This document shows positions 28,601-36,034 of a DNA stretch of 64,000 bases, one piece after another (position 1 is the first letter of the stretch; each line of letters opens with the position of its first letter). The notes below the pieces were generated by a model, which made no database searches, had not been told where the DNA came from, and saw only the letters and a list, made by a program, of their open reading frames with translations. The stretch spans positions 62,001 to 126,000 of the forward strand of contig JANQRU010000001.1 in NCBI GenBank assembly GCA_028284415.1. The letters are read 5' to 3'. The DNA is from Pyrinomonadaceae bacterium. Its GTDB lineage: Bacteria; Acidobacteriota; Blastocatellia; Pyrinomonadales; Pyrinomonadaceae. The position numbers were made by a program, and so were the translations under genes.

Positions 28601-29434
28601 TACAATGCACTTCAGTTTGAAGTCAGAAAACGATTTTCTGATGGTCTTCAGTTCCAAGGAAATTACACTTTCCAAAAAACTCTAACTGACACAGGCTCCG
28701 ATAGTCAGTCCAGATTTAGTGCATTTTTGGATTTAGCTAACCCGGGACTTGAATATCAACGTGCTGATTACGATAGAACACACACCATCAATATCAATGC
28801 AAACTATGAATTACCATTTGGTAAAGGAAAACTATTCCTGAACCAAGGCGGCATTGTTGATAAGATTTTTGGAGGATTTCAATTAACAACCATTGTTACT
28901 ATGAGTAGCGGTGCACCTCTGTCAATCAAAGACATCAACGGAACTCTAAACAGGACTGGGCGTTCAAACCGCCAAACAGCTAATTCAAGTTTGACAGTTG
29001 ATCAAATCAGAGATTTGGTTGGTTTGCATTTTGTTGGTAATCGCGTTTTCTTCATTGATCCATCTGTTATCGGTCCAAATGGTTCGGCAACAAATGGAAA
29101 CGTAGAAGCAACACCAGATTCCCGCTTCCCGGGACAGGTATTTTTCCGTGTCCAACCGGGACAAACAGGAACATTACCTAGAGCGTTCTTAAATGGACCT
29201 TGGTATTACAATGTTGATGCTTCTCTCATCAAAAACATCAGATTTGGTGAAAGATTCAGAATACAATTGAGAGCGGACGCTTTTAACCTATTCAATAAAA
29301 CAAATTGGTTCATAGGCGAAAACTCCAGCACTTTTGATATTGATGATGCATCTGGAACAACATTTGGTGAAATTCCAATTGGAAACACTTTGAGTCCACG
29401 CATTATGCAATTTGGATTTAGATTTGAATTTTAA
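25622..29434 (+). CDS. Oar-type TonB-dependent receptor with N-terminal carboxypeptidase-regulatory domain
   Basis: A 1270-residue outer-membrane protein. The signal peptide ends about residue 22 (IVGQG). A CNA-B/carboxypeptidase-regulatory-like domain follows (about 23-110: GRLVGTVSGPDGLLPGATVT). A plug region contains LPLNGRNPLSLVNLQAGV and QNAGVEFGNGSSQIALVTPRG-type sequence. A long beta-barrel with many aromatic strands ends in RIMQFGFRFEF, whose terminal Phe is the usual barrel signal. This Oar/TonB form is abundant in Acidobacteriota. It interrupts the two halves of the T3SS island, in the same direction, but has its own terminator and no sigma-28 promoter. Confidence 0.9.
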   Translation: MRKLLFAFFIVCSFTVLIVGQGSTGRLVGTVSGPDGLLPGATVTITDNQTNKTLTATTNEDGGYSFEQLTFGVYTLRVTADGFKTFIATELKIDANRVVTRNATLELGDVSAEVTIQAGAEIINADNAELSTTVDPQRILDLPLNGRNPLSLVNLQAGVNPTSNSINGQRASALNVTRDGINVQDNFIRSTTANSGAETGSFVSDRPTVDNTAEFTVITQNAGVEFGNGSSQIALVTPRGGTDFHGAAYILNRNSAFAANEFGNNATGVERPFLNRNQFGGKLSGPLPMPGFGQGTPILFKDKGFFFVNYERFLLRQQNSVTNTTLLPQFRDGTFTYTDNSGNQQTVNVLTGAGLTGPIPASANGVLAVDPTIQQRILSRLPNSGNSLITNGGLTQQSVINRRDNTTRDTFVTRIDAQINDRNSISGVYRWVDNSDDQSGTDIDFSSDPVVLLTSVERFFTMAWQTSVGSGFSNEFRVGYTDGGPFFRQSPDFPTDFLIGSVPLGITNPEPGFQDQGRKTKLYNIQNNSTYSFGNHTLRFGGNFINQVIDSETNFNRVGVYNLSGPNGQFDGLDASLFPGGISGVNLGRAENLRELLGGIIGSGTISAQYQGPQLGPVLGSTNRENFRYQTIGFYIGDQWRVRPNLTVTLGLRYDYISPMNNPEQVYLEPDLEGAETLEQMREALLDPTGQLVLIGTNSGTPGNFFKADRDNFGPSISVAWSPNNESGPLAFLFGKNSESTIRGGFRVSYINDGFVRLADNALAANDGLDFTANALNANGTAVLNARFNNLPPFVLPTFQPPPISFATANANDGNFLNTIFAVDPNLQLPRIYEWNVGLQRDIGWDTAFEIRYVGGMSNDLIQGFDFNQVNINNNNFLNDFLAARNNCRLYIAQNNANPNNTTRFLDGRCSTSEYRGIAANAPAGVVDLTGTLQGTFQGSWRTTTAQGIVGQLARSFAARRSLLEANGFSTAQFVRNVNGGNVDLATNAGKYRYNALQFEVRKRFSDGLQFQGNYTFQKTLTDTGSDSQSRFSAFLDLANPGLEYQRADYDRTHTININANYELPFGKGKLFLNQGGIVDKIFGGFQLTTIVTMSSGAPLSIKDINGTLNRTGRSNRQTANSSLTVDQIRDLVGLHFVGNRVFFIDPSVIGPNGSATNGNVEATPDSRFPGQVFFRVQPGQTGTLPRAFLNGPWYYNVDASLIKNIRFGERFRIQLRADAFNLFNKTNWFIGENSSTFDIDDASGTTFGEIPIGNTLSPRIMQFGFRFEF

Positions 29435-29456
29435 TTTCAAAAGATAAAATTCATTC

Positions 29457-29493
29457 AAGACACTATTTCATTTTAGAAATAGTGTCTTTTTTT
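29457..29493 (+). terminator. Terminator of the TonB receptor gene
   Basis: A 12-bp perfect stem AAGACACTATTT / AAATAGTGTCTT with an 8-base loop followed by a run of seven T. It isolates the receptor from the secretion operon downstream. Confidence 0.94.
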
Positions 29494-29580
29494 ATTTTTT
29501 TTGCTTTTTTGTATAAATCATTTACTTGCAATAACTTAAAAATTTTCTGAACAAAAATAATAAATATTTTTAGATTTTTA

Positions 29581-29608
29581 GGAAACAATTCCCGAACACT
29601 GCCGATAA
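29581..29608 (+). promoter_or_regulatory. Sigma-28-type promoter of the sctU-Q-R-S-T operon
   Basis: GGAAAC, 15 bases, CCGATAA, with a preceding G giving a full GCCGATAA -10. It is the best -10 match of the six sites. The first recognised gene starts at 29901, so the transcript has a leader of nearly 290 bases containing a possible 31-codon reading frame. Confidence 0.8.
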
Positions 29609-29745
29609 ATTAGTTAGAGCAAATAATATGCTTGTGCTGTTTTAAAATACTGTTTGAATAAGTACTTTGAACTGCTTAGAAGTAAAATAGCAGAAAGTAA
29701 GTATTTGCGTTAAGGTCAGCTAGATTGGTTTGTCACGGTGGATTT

Positions 29746-29841
29746 ATGGTTGAAAAGGAGAGCGAGAAACTGAGACGAGTTAATTTAGCTGACTTATTAT
29801 TTCATTTATGCCCCATTTATTTGAATGCTAAAAAAAATTAG
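29746..29841 (+). CDS. Possible 31-residue leader peptide
   Basis: An ATG frame in the long leader of the sctU operon. The predicted peptide starts MVEKESEKLRRVNLADLLFH and ends in LNAKKN. A GGTGG lies 7 bases before the ATG. A small hairpin ATGCTAA / TTAGCAT overlaps the stop. It could be a leader peptide or chance. Only conservation of codon pattern in relatives would decide. Confidence 0.25.
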   Translation: MVEKESEKLRRVNLADLLFHLCPIYLNAKKN

Positions 29842-29900
29842 CATATTCCAACTAAAAAATGTTAAATTCTTAGTAAATAAAAAAAGGGCTTATAAATGAA

Positions 29901-30302
29901 ATGTCTGTAAAGAAAACAAGTTCACCATTTAGTAGTGGAGCTGAGCCATTAGAACCGTTAGATTCGAAGGAGTTAAAGCAAAGCGGAAAGATAGGCGAAG
30001 GTTTTGAGGCGGCTCTTTCAGAGGTTGAAGAAGGGTTAGAGCAAGCCGGTGAGGCATCCGGTTCGGGAAGTGCAGAACGCTCTACCCTCAGCAATATAGC
30101 TTCTAATGCTCAGTTGGATACTCCTGATGGTGCAATTGAGGCAGTAAAAGAATCCGCAAAATTCCTTGTTCAATCGCGTTTGAATGAGGGTTTTCGTGAT
30201 TCTAAACAGGGCGAAAAAATGACTGAAGAGTTAAGTGAATACATCGCCCGTGATCCATTTCTAAATCGCAAAATATTAGGTATTTTGCAAAGATTAAAAT
30301 AA
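29901..30302 (+). CDS. Small T3SS-operon protein of unknown family
   Basis: A 133-residue protein, first recognised gene of the sigma-28-driven operon and 19 bases before sctU. The N-terminal half is Ser/Glu/Gly-rich and probably disordered (PFSSGAEPLEPLDSKE), as in secreted substrates. The C-terminal half is helical (GAIEAVKESAKFLVQSRLNE, then KMTEELSEYIARDPFLNRKI). It has no membrane segment or known domain. Its position suggests an early substrate or regulator such as a short gatekeeper; this is inference. Confidence 0.6.
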   Translation: MSVKKTSSPFSSGAEPLEPLDSKELKQSGKIGEGFEAALSEVEEGLEQAGEASGSGSAERSTLSNIASNAQLDTPDGAIEAVKESAKFLVQSRLNEGFRDSKQGEKMTEELSEYIARDPFLNRKILGILQRLK

Positions 30303-30321
30303 ATAAGAATACAAGGGAACA

Positions 30322-31395
30322 ATGTCTAGCAGTTCCGGGGAAAAGACTGAACAACCTACCCAGAAGCGTCTTAAAGACGCCAGAAAAAAAGGGCAGGTAT
30401 CTAAAAGCCAAGATTTATCTTCAGCTTTATTGCTTTTAGCAGCGGTCGGTTTTCTGTGGCTGGTAGGCAATTTTATTGGAACATTTGCTGTTGATAGTAT
30501 TAGAGAGCAAGTCCAATGGGCAGCTACTTTTAAGGGAGCAATGACGGAAGAAGTTGTTTTTTCTGCTTTGCTCAAAGGTTTAATTAGTTTTGCACTGATC
30601 TTGGCTCCTTTGTTCATAGTTGTTTGGGTATTTGCATTTACTGTTAATTATTTGCAGGTTGGTTCTTTGTTTGCTCCTGAGTCAATCAAGCCAAAATTTT
30701 CAAAATTAAATCCAGCTGAGGGATTTAAGTCAAAGTTTTTAAAAATGCGTCCTTATGTAGAGCTTGGTAAAACTCTACTTAAAATGATAATTACAGCCGT
30801 TGTTGTCGGAAATGTTTTATGGGGAGCGAAAGCCGACATTGTAATGTTGACTACCAAACCCATAGATGTTGCAGTCACCTTCACTTTTGGTTTGGTTATA
30901 CAAATAGGGTTTCTTGTAGGGTTGGCATTTTTAGTTTTGGGTGCGGCAGATTATTTCTTACAAAACTATTTGCATAAACGTGATTTGCGAATGACCAAGC
31001 ATGAGGTCAAGGAAGAATTTAAGGAAACCGAAGGAAATCCTTTGATAAAATCCCAAAGACGCATGCTGCACCGTGAATTATTATCAGAAGGAATGGCTGC
31101 AGCTGTTCAAAAAGCAGATGTGGTTGTTGCGAATCCGACTCATGTTGCTGTTGCACTTATGTACGAACGTGGAAAATCAGAAGCACCAATTGTTGTCGCA
31201 AAAGGTGCGGATTTAATGGCGGCACAGATTCGAAAACTAGCGAAGGAGGCTAGAATTCCAATTACCAGAGATATTCCGCTTGCGAGAGCTTTGTATGAAC
31301 TGGAATTGGATGATGAAATTCCTGAAGAATTATTTGAAGCTGTTGCGGTAGTTTTACGTTGGGTTTATGAATTATCAGAAGCGAAAGCTGCTTGA
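30322..31395 (+). CDS. sctU: T3SS switch protein SctU (FlhB/YscU)
   Basis: Export-gate subunit and autocleaving substrate-specificity switch, 357 residues. The N-terminus has the family's EKTEQPTQKRLKDARKKGQV. Four transmembrane helices follow (about 35-55, 85-110, 150-168, 185-210), then a linker RMTKHEVKEEFKETEGNP. The cleavage motif NPTH is intact at 271-274. The C-terminal domain ends in PEELFEAVAVVLRWVYEL. The ruler SctP is expected to act on its C-terminal domain. It is placed before sctQ, a fliO-like gene and sctRST. Confidence 0.96.
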   Translation: MSSSSGEKTEQPTQKRLKDARKKGQVSKSQDLSSALLLLAAVGFLWLVGNFIGTFAVDSIREQVQWAATFKGAMTEEVVFSALLKGLISFALILAPLFIVVWVFAFTVNYLQVGSLFAPESIKPKFSKLNPAEGFKSKFLKMRPYVELGKTLLKMIITAVVVGNVLWGAKADIVMLTTKPIDVAVTFTFGLVIQIGFLVGLAFLVLGAADYFLQNYLHKRDLRMTKHEVKEEFKETEGNPLIKSQRRMLHRELLSEGMAAAVQKADVVVANPTHVAVALMYERGKSEAPIVVAKGADLMAAQIRKLAKEARIPITRDIPLARALYELELDDEIPEELFEAVAVVLRWVYELSEAKAA

Positions 31396-31411
31396 ATAAA
31401 GTGATTTAGTT

Positions 31412-32077
31412 ATGGCTGATATAAAAAATGTTGTAAGAAATGGAAGCGAATTAACCAATCTCAATGATGGAAAGGTTGGCGAGCGTGACATTCCAAATGT
31501 TCAAAAGACCAAAGATGGAGTTAATGCCACAAAAACTCCAGTTGGACAACCAAATGAAGGTCAGAGAACAGGTGATCGTGCAAATATAAATACCGGGCAA
31601 CAAATTCTCACTGATGCAGTGAGCGGTAAAGAATCATCACAAATGGATGCTGCTCAAAAGTTGAGTCTATTGGGTGGAACTTCTGCAACCGATAAACTAT
31701 TAGGTTTAGATTTAAGACCGACGATGCTAGGTGCATTAGTCGCGCCTCCCGGAAATAGTGATTTCCTGAGACATCTTTCTCCAACTATGCGTCGAACAAT
31801 TATGAGAAATATGCTTTCCAGACAAAGGAAACGCATGCGGAAACTTGCTCGTTTCCTGCGAGATGAAAGAGATAATCAGGATAATGAAGATGAAAGACAA
31901 GAAAGTGAAGAGAGTTTCTTAGAGGTTATTGCTGAACCAGTTGAACTGGAAAAAAATAGTGTTGATAAAGCAATAGACGAACTTGGCAGAACTGCAAAAA
32001 TGCTTGATGTATTAGATGAATTACTTGCTATGCAGGATTATACAATTAGCCAGATCGGAACATTTTCTCAAGGGTGA
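31412..32077 (+). CDS. Unknown T3SS-operon protein with basic patch
   Basis: A 221-residue soluble protein 16 bases after sctU. Residues 1-75 are polar and Gly/Asn/Thr-rich. The middle has MLGALVAPPGNSDFLRHL and a strongly basic stretch RRTIMRNMLSRQRKRMRKLA (about 125-148). A Glu/Asp-rich segment and a C-terminal helix (LDVLDELLAMQDYTISQIG) follow. I recognise no family. It might be a sorting-platform accessory or a secreted protein. The gene is in frame, well spaced and conserved in operon logic only by position. Confidence 0.58.
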   Translation: MADIKNVVRNGSELTNLNDGKVGERDIPNVQKTKDGVNATKTPVGQPNEGQRTGDRANINTGQQILTDAVSGKESSQMDAAQKLSLLGGTSATDKLLGLDLRPTMLGALVAPPGNSDFLRHLSPTMRRTIMRNMLSRQRKRMRKLARFLRDERDNQDNEDERQESEESFLEVIAEPVELEKNSVDKAIDELGRTAKMLDVLDELLAMQDYTISQIGTFSQG

Positions 32078-32133
32078 ATTTGATTAAAAAGATTGCAGTT
32101 TACAATAGTTTTGTTGCACAATTGTATCCATAA

Positions 32134-33615
32134 ATGAAAACTTCTAAAAAAAAAATCCCTGAAGAAGATAATTCTTCACTTGAGACAGTTGACCCTTTTG
32201 CAGGCGACTTTTTCAATGCTGCAAAGCCAGATGAAAAAGAAAATGGTCAAAATGAAGTAAAGCCTACTTCTAAACTCAAAGCTTCACAACTATCTATTCC
32301 CAATAATTTAAAGTTAGATTGGGCAGAAAATTTACCCAAATTAACCTATGATGAGCTAGAATACTCGAATCGCCTAAATGCAATTCCTGAGAGACTTGCG
32401 GATGATGCAGAACAAATAGTTAAGAAAGTTTTTACAGATTTAACTCCATTTAAAAAAAATCAAATACATTGCAAAATTTTATCTTCATCAGAGGTAAATC
32501 TTCTTGAATCAGAAATACAGATCAACAAAATCAGACATGCAAATCTGAACATTGCTTCAAAAAACCATAACAAACTTGCTTGCCTTGCAGTTGATCTCAG
32601 TTTTGCGACGGGGATTATTGATCTTATTTTGGGGGGAGATGGAACACATGAAGAAACATTAAAAAACTTTTCTCCGATTGAATCAACCATAGTTGAGTTT
32701 ATTGGAATTAAATTACTTTCTGAAATTAACGACTATTTTGGTGCAGCAAAATTTAGTCTTCAAGGTATAAATTTTAATAGTGACTTGAATTTTGAAGAGA
32801 ATTCTAGAGGTACAGAAATAGTGCTTGATCTAGTCATTGGAAACTCTGAAGGAACTGTGACTCTATTACTTCCAAGCGAGTTTCTGGATGAGGTTTCAAA
32901 TGCAGAGCAAAAACTTTTTGATTACAAAGCTTTTAACAAAACTATTGATAAAGTAGATCTGAATATAAAAATTGGTGAAACTAAAATTCTCGCTGAAGAC
33001 TTGATTTATTTAGAAAGCGAAGATGTGGTTTTAATTGAAAATAAAAGTATTGATATCAATTTTAATCAAAGAGAAAAAATCAGTGTATTTATTGGAGCAG
33101 GTGATAATTATTTTTTGCAAGGAAATTTGGGATTTACAGATGCAGAAGATATTTTATCTTCCGAGTTTTTGTTTGAAATTGAATCAATAACAAATAATAA
33201 CCCTGTAATTAACACACCAAACAGAATCAAAATGAGTGGAAAAACTGAACTAAAAGAAGAAATAAATGAACAAGATGTCGCTAATAAGGCTAAAGCTGAA
33301 TCAAAGGTAGAAGATACTAATGTAATACCAAATTCTGAACAAAAAGTGCCTGCTGAAGATATCGAAATTGATGAAGATGAGTCTTTATCAGCACTAGAAA
33401 ATGTGCTAGTTAATCTTAAAGTTCAAATTGCCGGTAAAAAAATAAGCTTAAGTGAGATACAGAAGTTGCGGAATGGTCAGATTATTGAGCTAGGATGTCG
33501 CCCAACCGATCCAGTTGAAATTGTTACTGATAATGACAATAAACCGATCGCAAGTGGTGAATTAGTTGATATCGAAGGACAATTAGGCGTTCGTATTACT
33601 AAACTTTTTGTTTAG
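32134..33615 (+). CDS. sctQ: Sorting-platform / C-ring protein SctQ with FliM-like signature
   Basis: A 493-residue SctQ/FliM-FliN family protein. A disordered N-terminal 55 residues precede a middle domain with FATGIIDLILGGDG (GGDG at 167-170) and FSPIESTIVEFIG (SPIE at 180-183), the GGxG...TxIE signature of the FliM CheC-like domain, usually lost in SctQ. A first SpoA-like region follows at about 270-345. After an acidic linker comes a clear C-terminal SpoA/FliN domain (about 418-493: LKVQIAGKKISLSEIQKL, NDNKPIASGELVDIEGQLGV in order). It may supply both FliM- and FliN-like parts of a C-ring. Confidence 0.86.
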   Translation: MKTSKKKIPEEDNSSLETVDPFAGDFFNAAKPDEKENGQNEVKPTSKLKASQLSIPNNLKLDWAENLPKLTYDELEYSNRLNAIPERLADDAEQIVKKVFTDLTPFKKNQIHCKILSSSEVNLLESEIQINKIRHANLNIASKNHNKLACLAVDLSFATGIIDLILGGDGTHEETLKNFSPIESTIVEFIGIKLLSEINDYFGAAKFSLQGINFNSDLNFEENSRGTEIVLDLVIGNSEGTVTLLLPSEFLDEVSNAEQKLFDYKAFNKTIDKVDLNIKIGETKILAEDLIYLESEDVVLIENKSIDINFNQREKISVFIGAGDNYFLQGNLGFTDAEDILSSEFLFEIESITNNNPVINTPNRIKMSGKTELKEEINEQDVANKAKAESKVEDTNVIPNSEQKVPAEDIEIDEDESLSALENVLVNLKVQIAGKKISLSEIQKLRNGQIIELGCRPTDPVEIVTDNDNKPIASGELVDIEGQLGVRITKLFV

Positions 33616-33629
33616 ATGAATTAAAAATA

Positions 33630-34013
33630 ATGGATACATTAAATTTTATATCAATGCTTTTCCAGACCTTTGTCGCATTGGCATTGGTGTGCGGGCTTGC
33701 TTATCTTGTTTTTAGAGTAATAATGCCAAAACTGAATGTTAACTACACCTCGAATAGTATGATTCGGGTTGTTGACAGAATCGGCTTAGACGCACGAAAA
33801 AGCTTGTATATAATCGAAGTAGCCGAACAATATATGCTTATCGCAGTTTCGGAAAATGGTGTTCAGATGGTAAGCGAATTAAATTCTGATTCTGCAAAAT
33901 TAGCGGAAGAAGAACTTGCAAAAGTCCGTTCAAATCAATCAGGTGCATCTATCGGCAGTGCATTTTCTGAAAAACTATCTCAAATTATTAAAAAGAATCA
34001 AGGAGACAAATAA
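33630..34013 (+). CDS. FliO-like membrane protein
   Basis: A 127-residue protein with one N-terminal transmembrane helix (about 8-30: LFQTFVALALVCGLAYLVFRV) and a small beta-rich cytoplasmic domain: IRVVDRIGLDARKSLYIIEV, then YMLIAVSENGVQMVSEL. This is the FliO pattern (V-x-x-x-x-L-x-x-x-x-x-L-x-x-V-x-x-x-x-x-L-I-x-V). FliO assists FliP (SctR) assembly in flagella and is normally absent from injectisomes. Its place just before sctR matches fliO-fliP order. Its stop overlaps the sctR start. Confidence 0.8.
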   Translation: MDTLNFISMLFQTFVALALVCGLAYLVFRVIMPKLNVNYTSNSMIRVVDRIGLDARKSLYIIEVAEQYMLIAVSENGVQMVSELNSDSAKLAEEELAKVRSNQSGASIGSAFSEKLSQIIKKNQGDK

Positions 34014-34789
34014 TGCAAAGTTTGAAGAAAAAAAGATTTTTATTTTTCCAAACTATGTTATTTGTGATTTTAGGTGCGTTTTCAGTAATTGCTCAAGATG
34101 AAGTCACTACAACTGCATCAAAGGAAACTGCAAATCCAGTTGTATTAATAATCATAATAGGTGCTTTAGCATTAGCTCCATTTGGCTTAATAATGCTTAC
34201 GTCTTTTGTGAAAATAGCTGTTGTACTTTCAATTTTAAGAAATGCACTTGGTACTCAGCAAGTACCTCCAAATCAAGTAATTACAGGTGTTGCATTAATT
34301 CTGACTATTTTCATCATGGCTCCGGTAGTGGAAAAAATGTATGAACAAGCAGGGACAATTGATAATACCGAAGCTATTTTCTCTGAAGTTTCTGTTAAAA
34401 CACTTTTTGAAGCTTCAAAAAAAGGGAAAGAGCCATTAAGGGATTTTCTAAGCCGTTATTCTCACGAGCCCAACCAAGTTATGTTCTTGCAACTTGCTCA
34501 ACAATTGGCGAAACGTAATGGGAATGACCCAAATGAGATTAAAGCCACTGATTTTCGTATCATCATTCCTTCCTTTGTAACCAGCCAGTTAACTGAGGCA
34601 TTCCAAATAGGATTTTTCCTATTCATACCATTTCTTGTGATTGATATGGTTGTCGCAAATATTTTACAAGCGATGGGAATGTTTATGCTTTCGCCGACAA
34701 TTATTTCTTTGCCATTCAAACTTTTACTTTTCGTTATGATTGATGGTTGGGTTCTATTAGTTAAGAACCTTGTGATGGGATATTTTTGA
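34013..34789 (+). CDS. sctR: Export gate protein SctR with FliP-like signal peptide
   Basis: A 258-residue FliP/SctR family core export protein. Residues 1-28 look like a cleavable signal peptide (RFLFFQTMLFVILGAFSVIAQ), a FliP trait rarely kept in injectisome SctR. The family segments are clear: LTSFVKIAVVLSILRNALGTQ, then VPPNQVITGVALILTIFIM, then LIPSFVTSQLTEAF-type sequence (here IIPSFVTSQLTEAFQIGF) and a C-terminal SLPFKLLLFVMIDGW. AAGGAG precedes the ATG. It is coupled to the fliO-like gene by a TAATG overlap. Confidence 0.95.
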   Translation: MQSLKKKRFLFFQTMLFVILGAFSVIAQDEVTTTASKETANPVVLIIIIGALALAPFGLIMLTSFVKIAVVLSILRNALGTQQVPPNQVITGVALILTIFIMAPVVEKMYEQAGTIDNTEAIFSEVSVKTLFEASKKGKEPLRDFLSRYSHEPNQVMFLQLAQQLAKRNGNDPNEIKATDFRIIIPSFVTSQLTEAFQIGFFLFIPFLVIDMVVANILQAMGMFMLSPTIISLPFKLLLFVMIDGWVLLVKNLVMGYF

Positions 34790-34811
34790 TTTTTAGAAGA
34801 GGTTAAAAATT

Positions 34812-35081
34812 ATGGAGTTATTTACAAGAGTCGCTGCTGAAGGATTATTTTTAATTTTGCTTCTGTCATTATTTCCATTGCTTGCAAGTTTGATTGTTGG
34901 TTTGGTCGTAAGCTTGTTTCAGGCTTTAACACAAGTTCAGGAGCAGACATTAACTTTCGTTCCAAAGATTATTGCAACTATCCTCGTAATAATGATAACA
35001 GCCCCTTGGATGCTCAAACTTTTAATAGAATTCGGGAAGGATACATTTGAACTTATGCTCAAAGTTAGCGTCGTCAGATAA
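34812..35081 (+). CDS. sctS: Export gate protein SctS (FliQ)
   Basis: An 89-residue FliQ/SctS family protein with two hydrophobic helices. The family segment SLFQALTQVQEQTLTFVPK sits between them, followed by helix 2 with APWMLKLLIEF. It forms the outer part of the export gate with SctR and SctT. Size is exactly typical. It lies between sctR and sctT with short spacers. Confidence 0.95.
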   Translation: MELFTRVAAEGLFLILLLSLFPLLASLIVGLVVSLFQALTQVQEQTLTFVPKIIATILVIMITAPWMLKLLIEFGKDTFELMLKVSVVR

Positions 35082-35087
35082 AAGTTT

Positions 35088-35945
35088 ATGGATGAGTTTC
35101 TAAAACTTCTCGAACTTGGGTTACAAACTTTTGAGGTTAGCGGAAGTCCGCAAGCCTTTTTAGTTTTGTTCGGACTTTTGTTTGCACGTTTTTTAGCTTT
35201 CGTAAATATTGTCCCATTCTTTGGCGGACAGGCTGTGCCAGCCCCTGTCAAAGTTGCGATGGCAACAGCCCTTGTCATAATTACTTTTCCTGCGGTTGTT
35301 CAAGAAATTCCGATGGATGGAAAACCACTCGGGTTTGGACCGGTTGGATTTGTCGCACTCATCGCAAAAGAAGTTTTTGTTGGATTCACATTAGGATTTG
35401 TTGCATCAATAATTTTTGAGGCAATAGTTGTTGCAGGAAGAATAATTGATTTTCAAAGAGGGGCAACTATGGGGGAGCTTTTTGCTCCGCAAGTTCAGAG
35501 ACAAGTCTCAATGCTCGCTCAATTTAAATTACAGCTCGCTATCGTTGTTTTTCTAACGATCGGAGCACACAGGTTTTTTATTTCAGCACTTGTAAAAAGT
35601 TTTGAATTTATTCCAGCAACTAAATTCCCTCAAATAGAAGCGGGGTGGACTCCTGCGGCAGAATTTATAACTGTTTTAACAGCTCAAGTCCTTTCTATAG
35701 GAGTGCAATTATCTGTTCCGGCTGTTTTGGCTTTGCTGTTAACCGATTTATTTTTTGGATTAATAAATCGGGTTGCTCCACAAGCAAATGTCTTTTTCTT
35801 AAGCCTTCCCGTAAAAATGGCTATGGGAATATTTGTTGTATTACTTTCAATTCAGATTATTGTTACACAATACATAAGCTATTTTGATGATATGTTTGGT
35901 GCATTTGAGTTTATGATTAGATTTTTCAGTGATATGTATAAGTAG
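35088..35945 (+). CDS. sctT: Export gate protein SctT (FliR)
   Basis: A 285-residue FliR/SctT family protein with six or more membrane helices. Conserved segments include LFARFLAFVNIVPFFGGQAVP, VPAPVKVAMATAL and FVGFTLGFVASIIFEAIVVAG, followed by IDFQRGATMGELFAPQ and RVAPQANVFFLSLPVKM. It completes the R-S-T gate at the end of the operon and is followed by a strong bidirectional terminator. Confidence 0.95.
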   Translation: MDEFLKLLELGLQTFEVSGSPQAFLVLFGLLFARFLAFVNIVPFFGGQAVPAPVKVAMATALVIITFPAVVQEIPMDGKPLGFGPVGFVALIAKEVFVGFTLGFVASIIFEAIVVAGRIIDFQRGATMGELFAPQVQRQVSMLAQFKLQLAIVVFLTIGAHRFFISALVKSFEFIPATKFPQIEAGWTPAAEFITVLTAQVLSIGVQLSVPAVLALLLTDLFFGLINRVAPQANVFFLSLPVKMAMGIFVVLLSIQIIVTQYISYFDDMFGAFEFMIRFFSDMYK

Positions 35946-35962
35946 TTTAAAAGCTAAAAAAG

Positions 35963-36006
35963 AAAATCGCCGAAGCAGGAGATCAAATGCTTCGGCGATT
36001 TTCTTT
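35963..36006. terminator. Bidirectional terminator between sctT and the transglycosylase
   Basis: A 15-bp perfect stem AAAATCGCCGAAGCA / TGCTTCGGCGATTTT with a 10-base loop and T-rich flanks on both strands, between convergent transcription units. Confidence 0.94.
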
Positions 36007-36034
36007 GTTTGGGAACTTAAATCTATAGATATAG

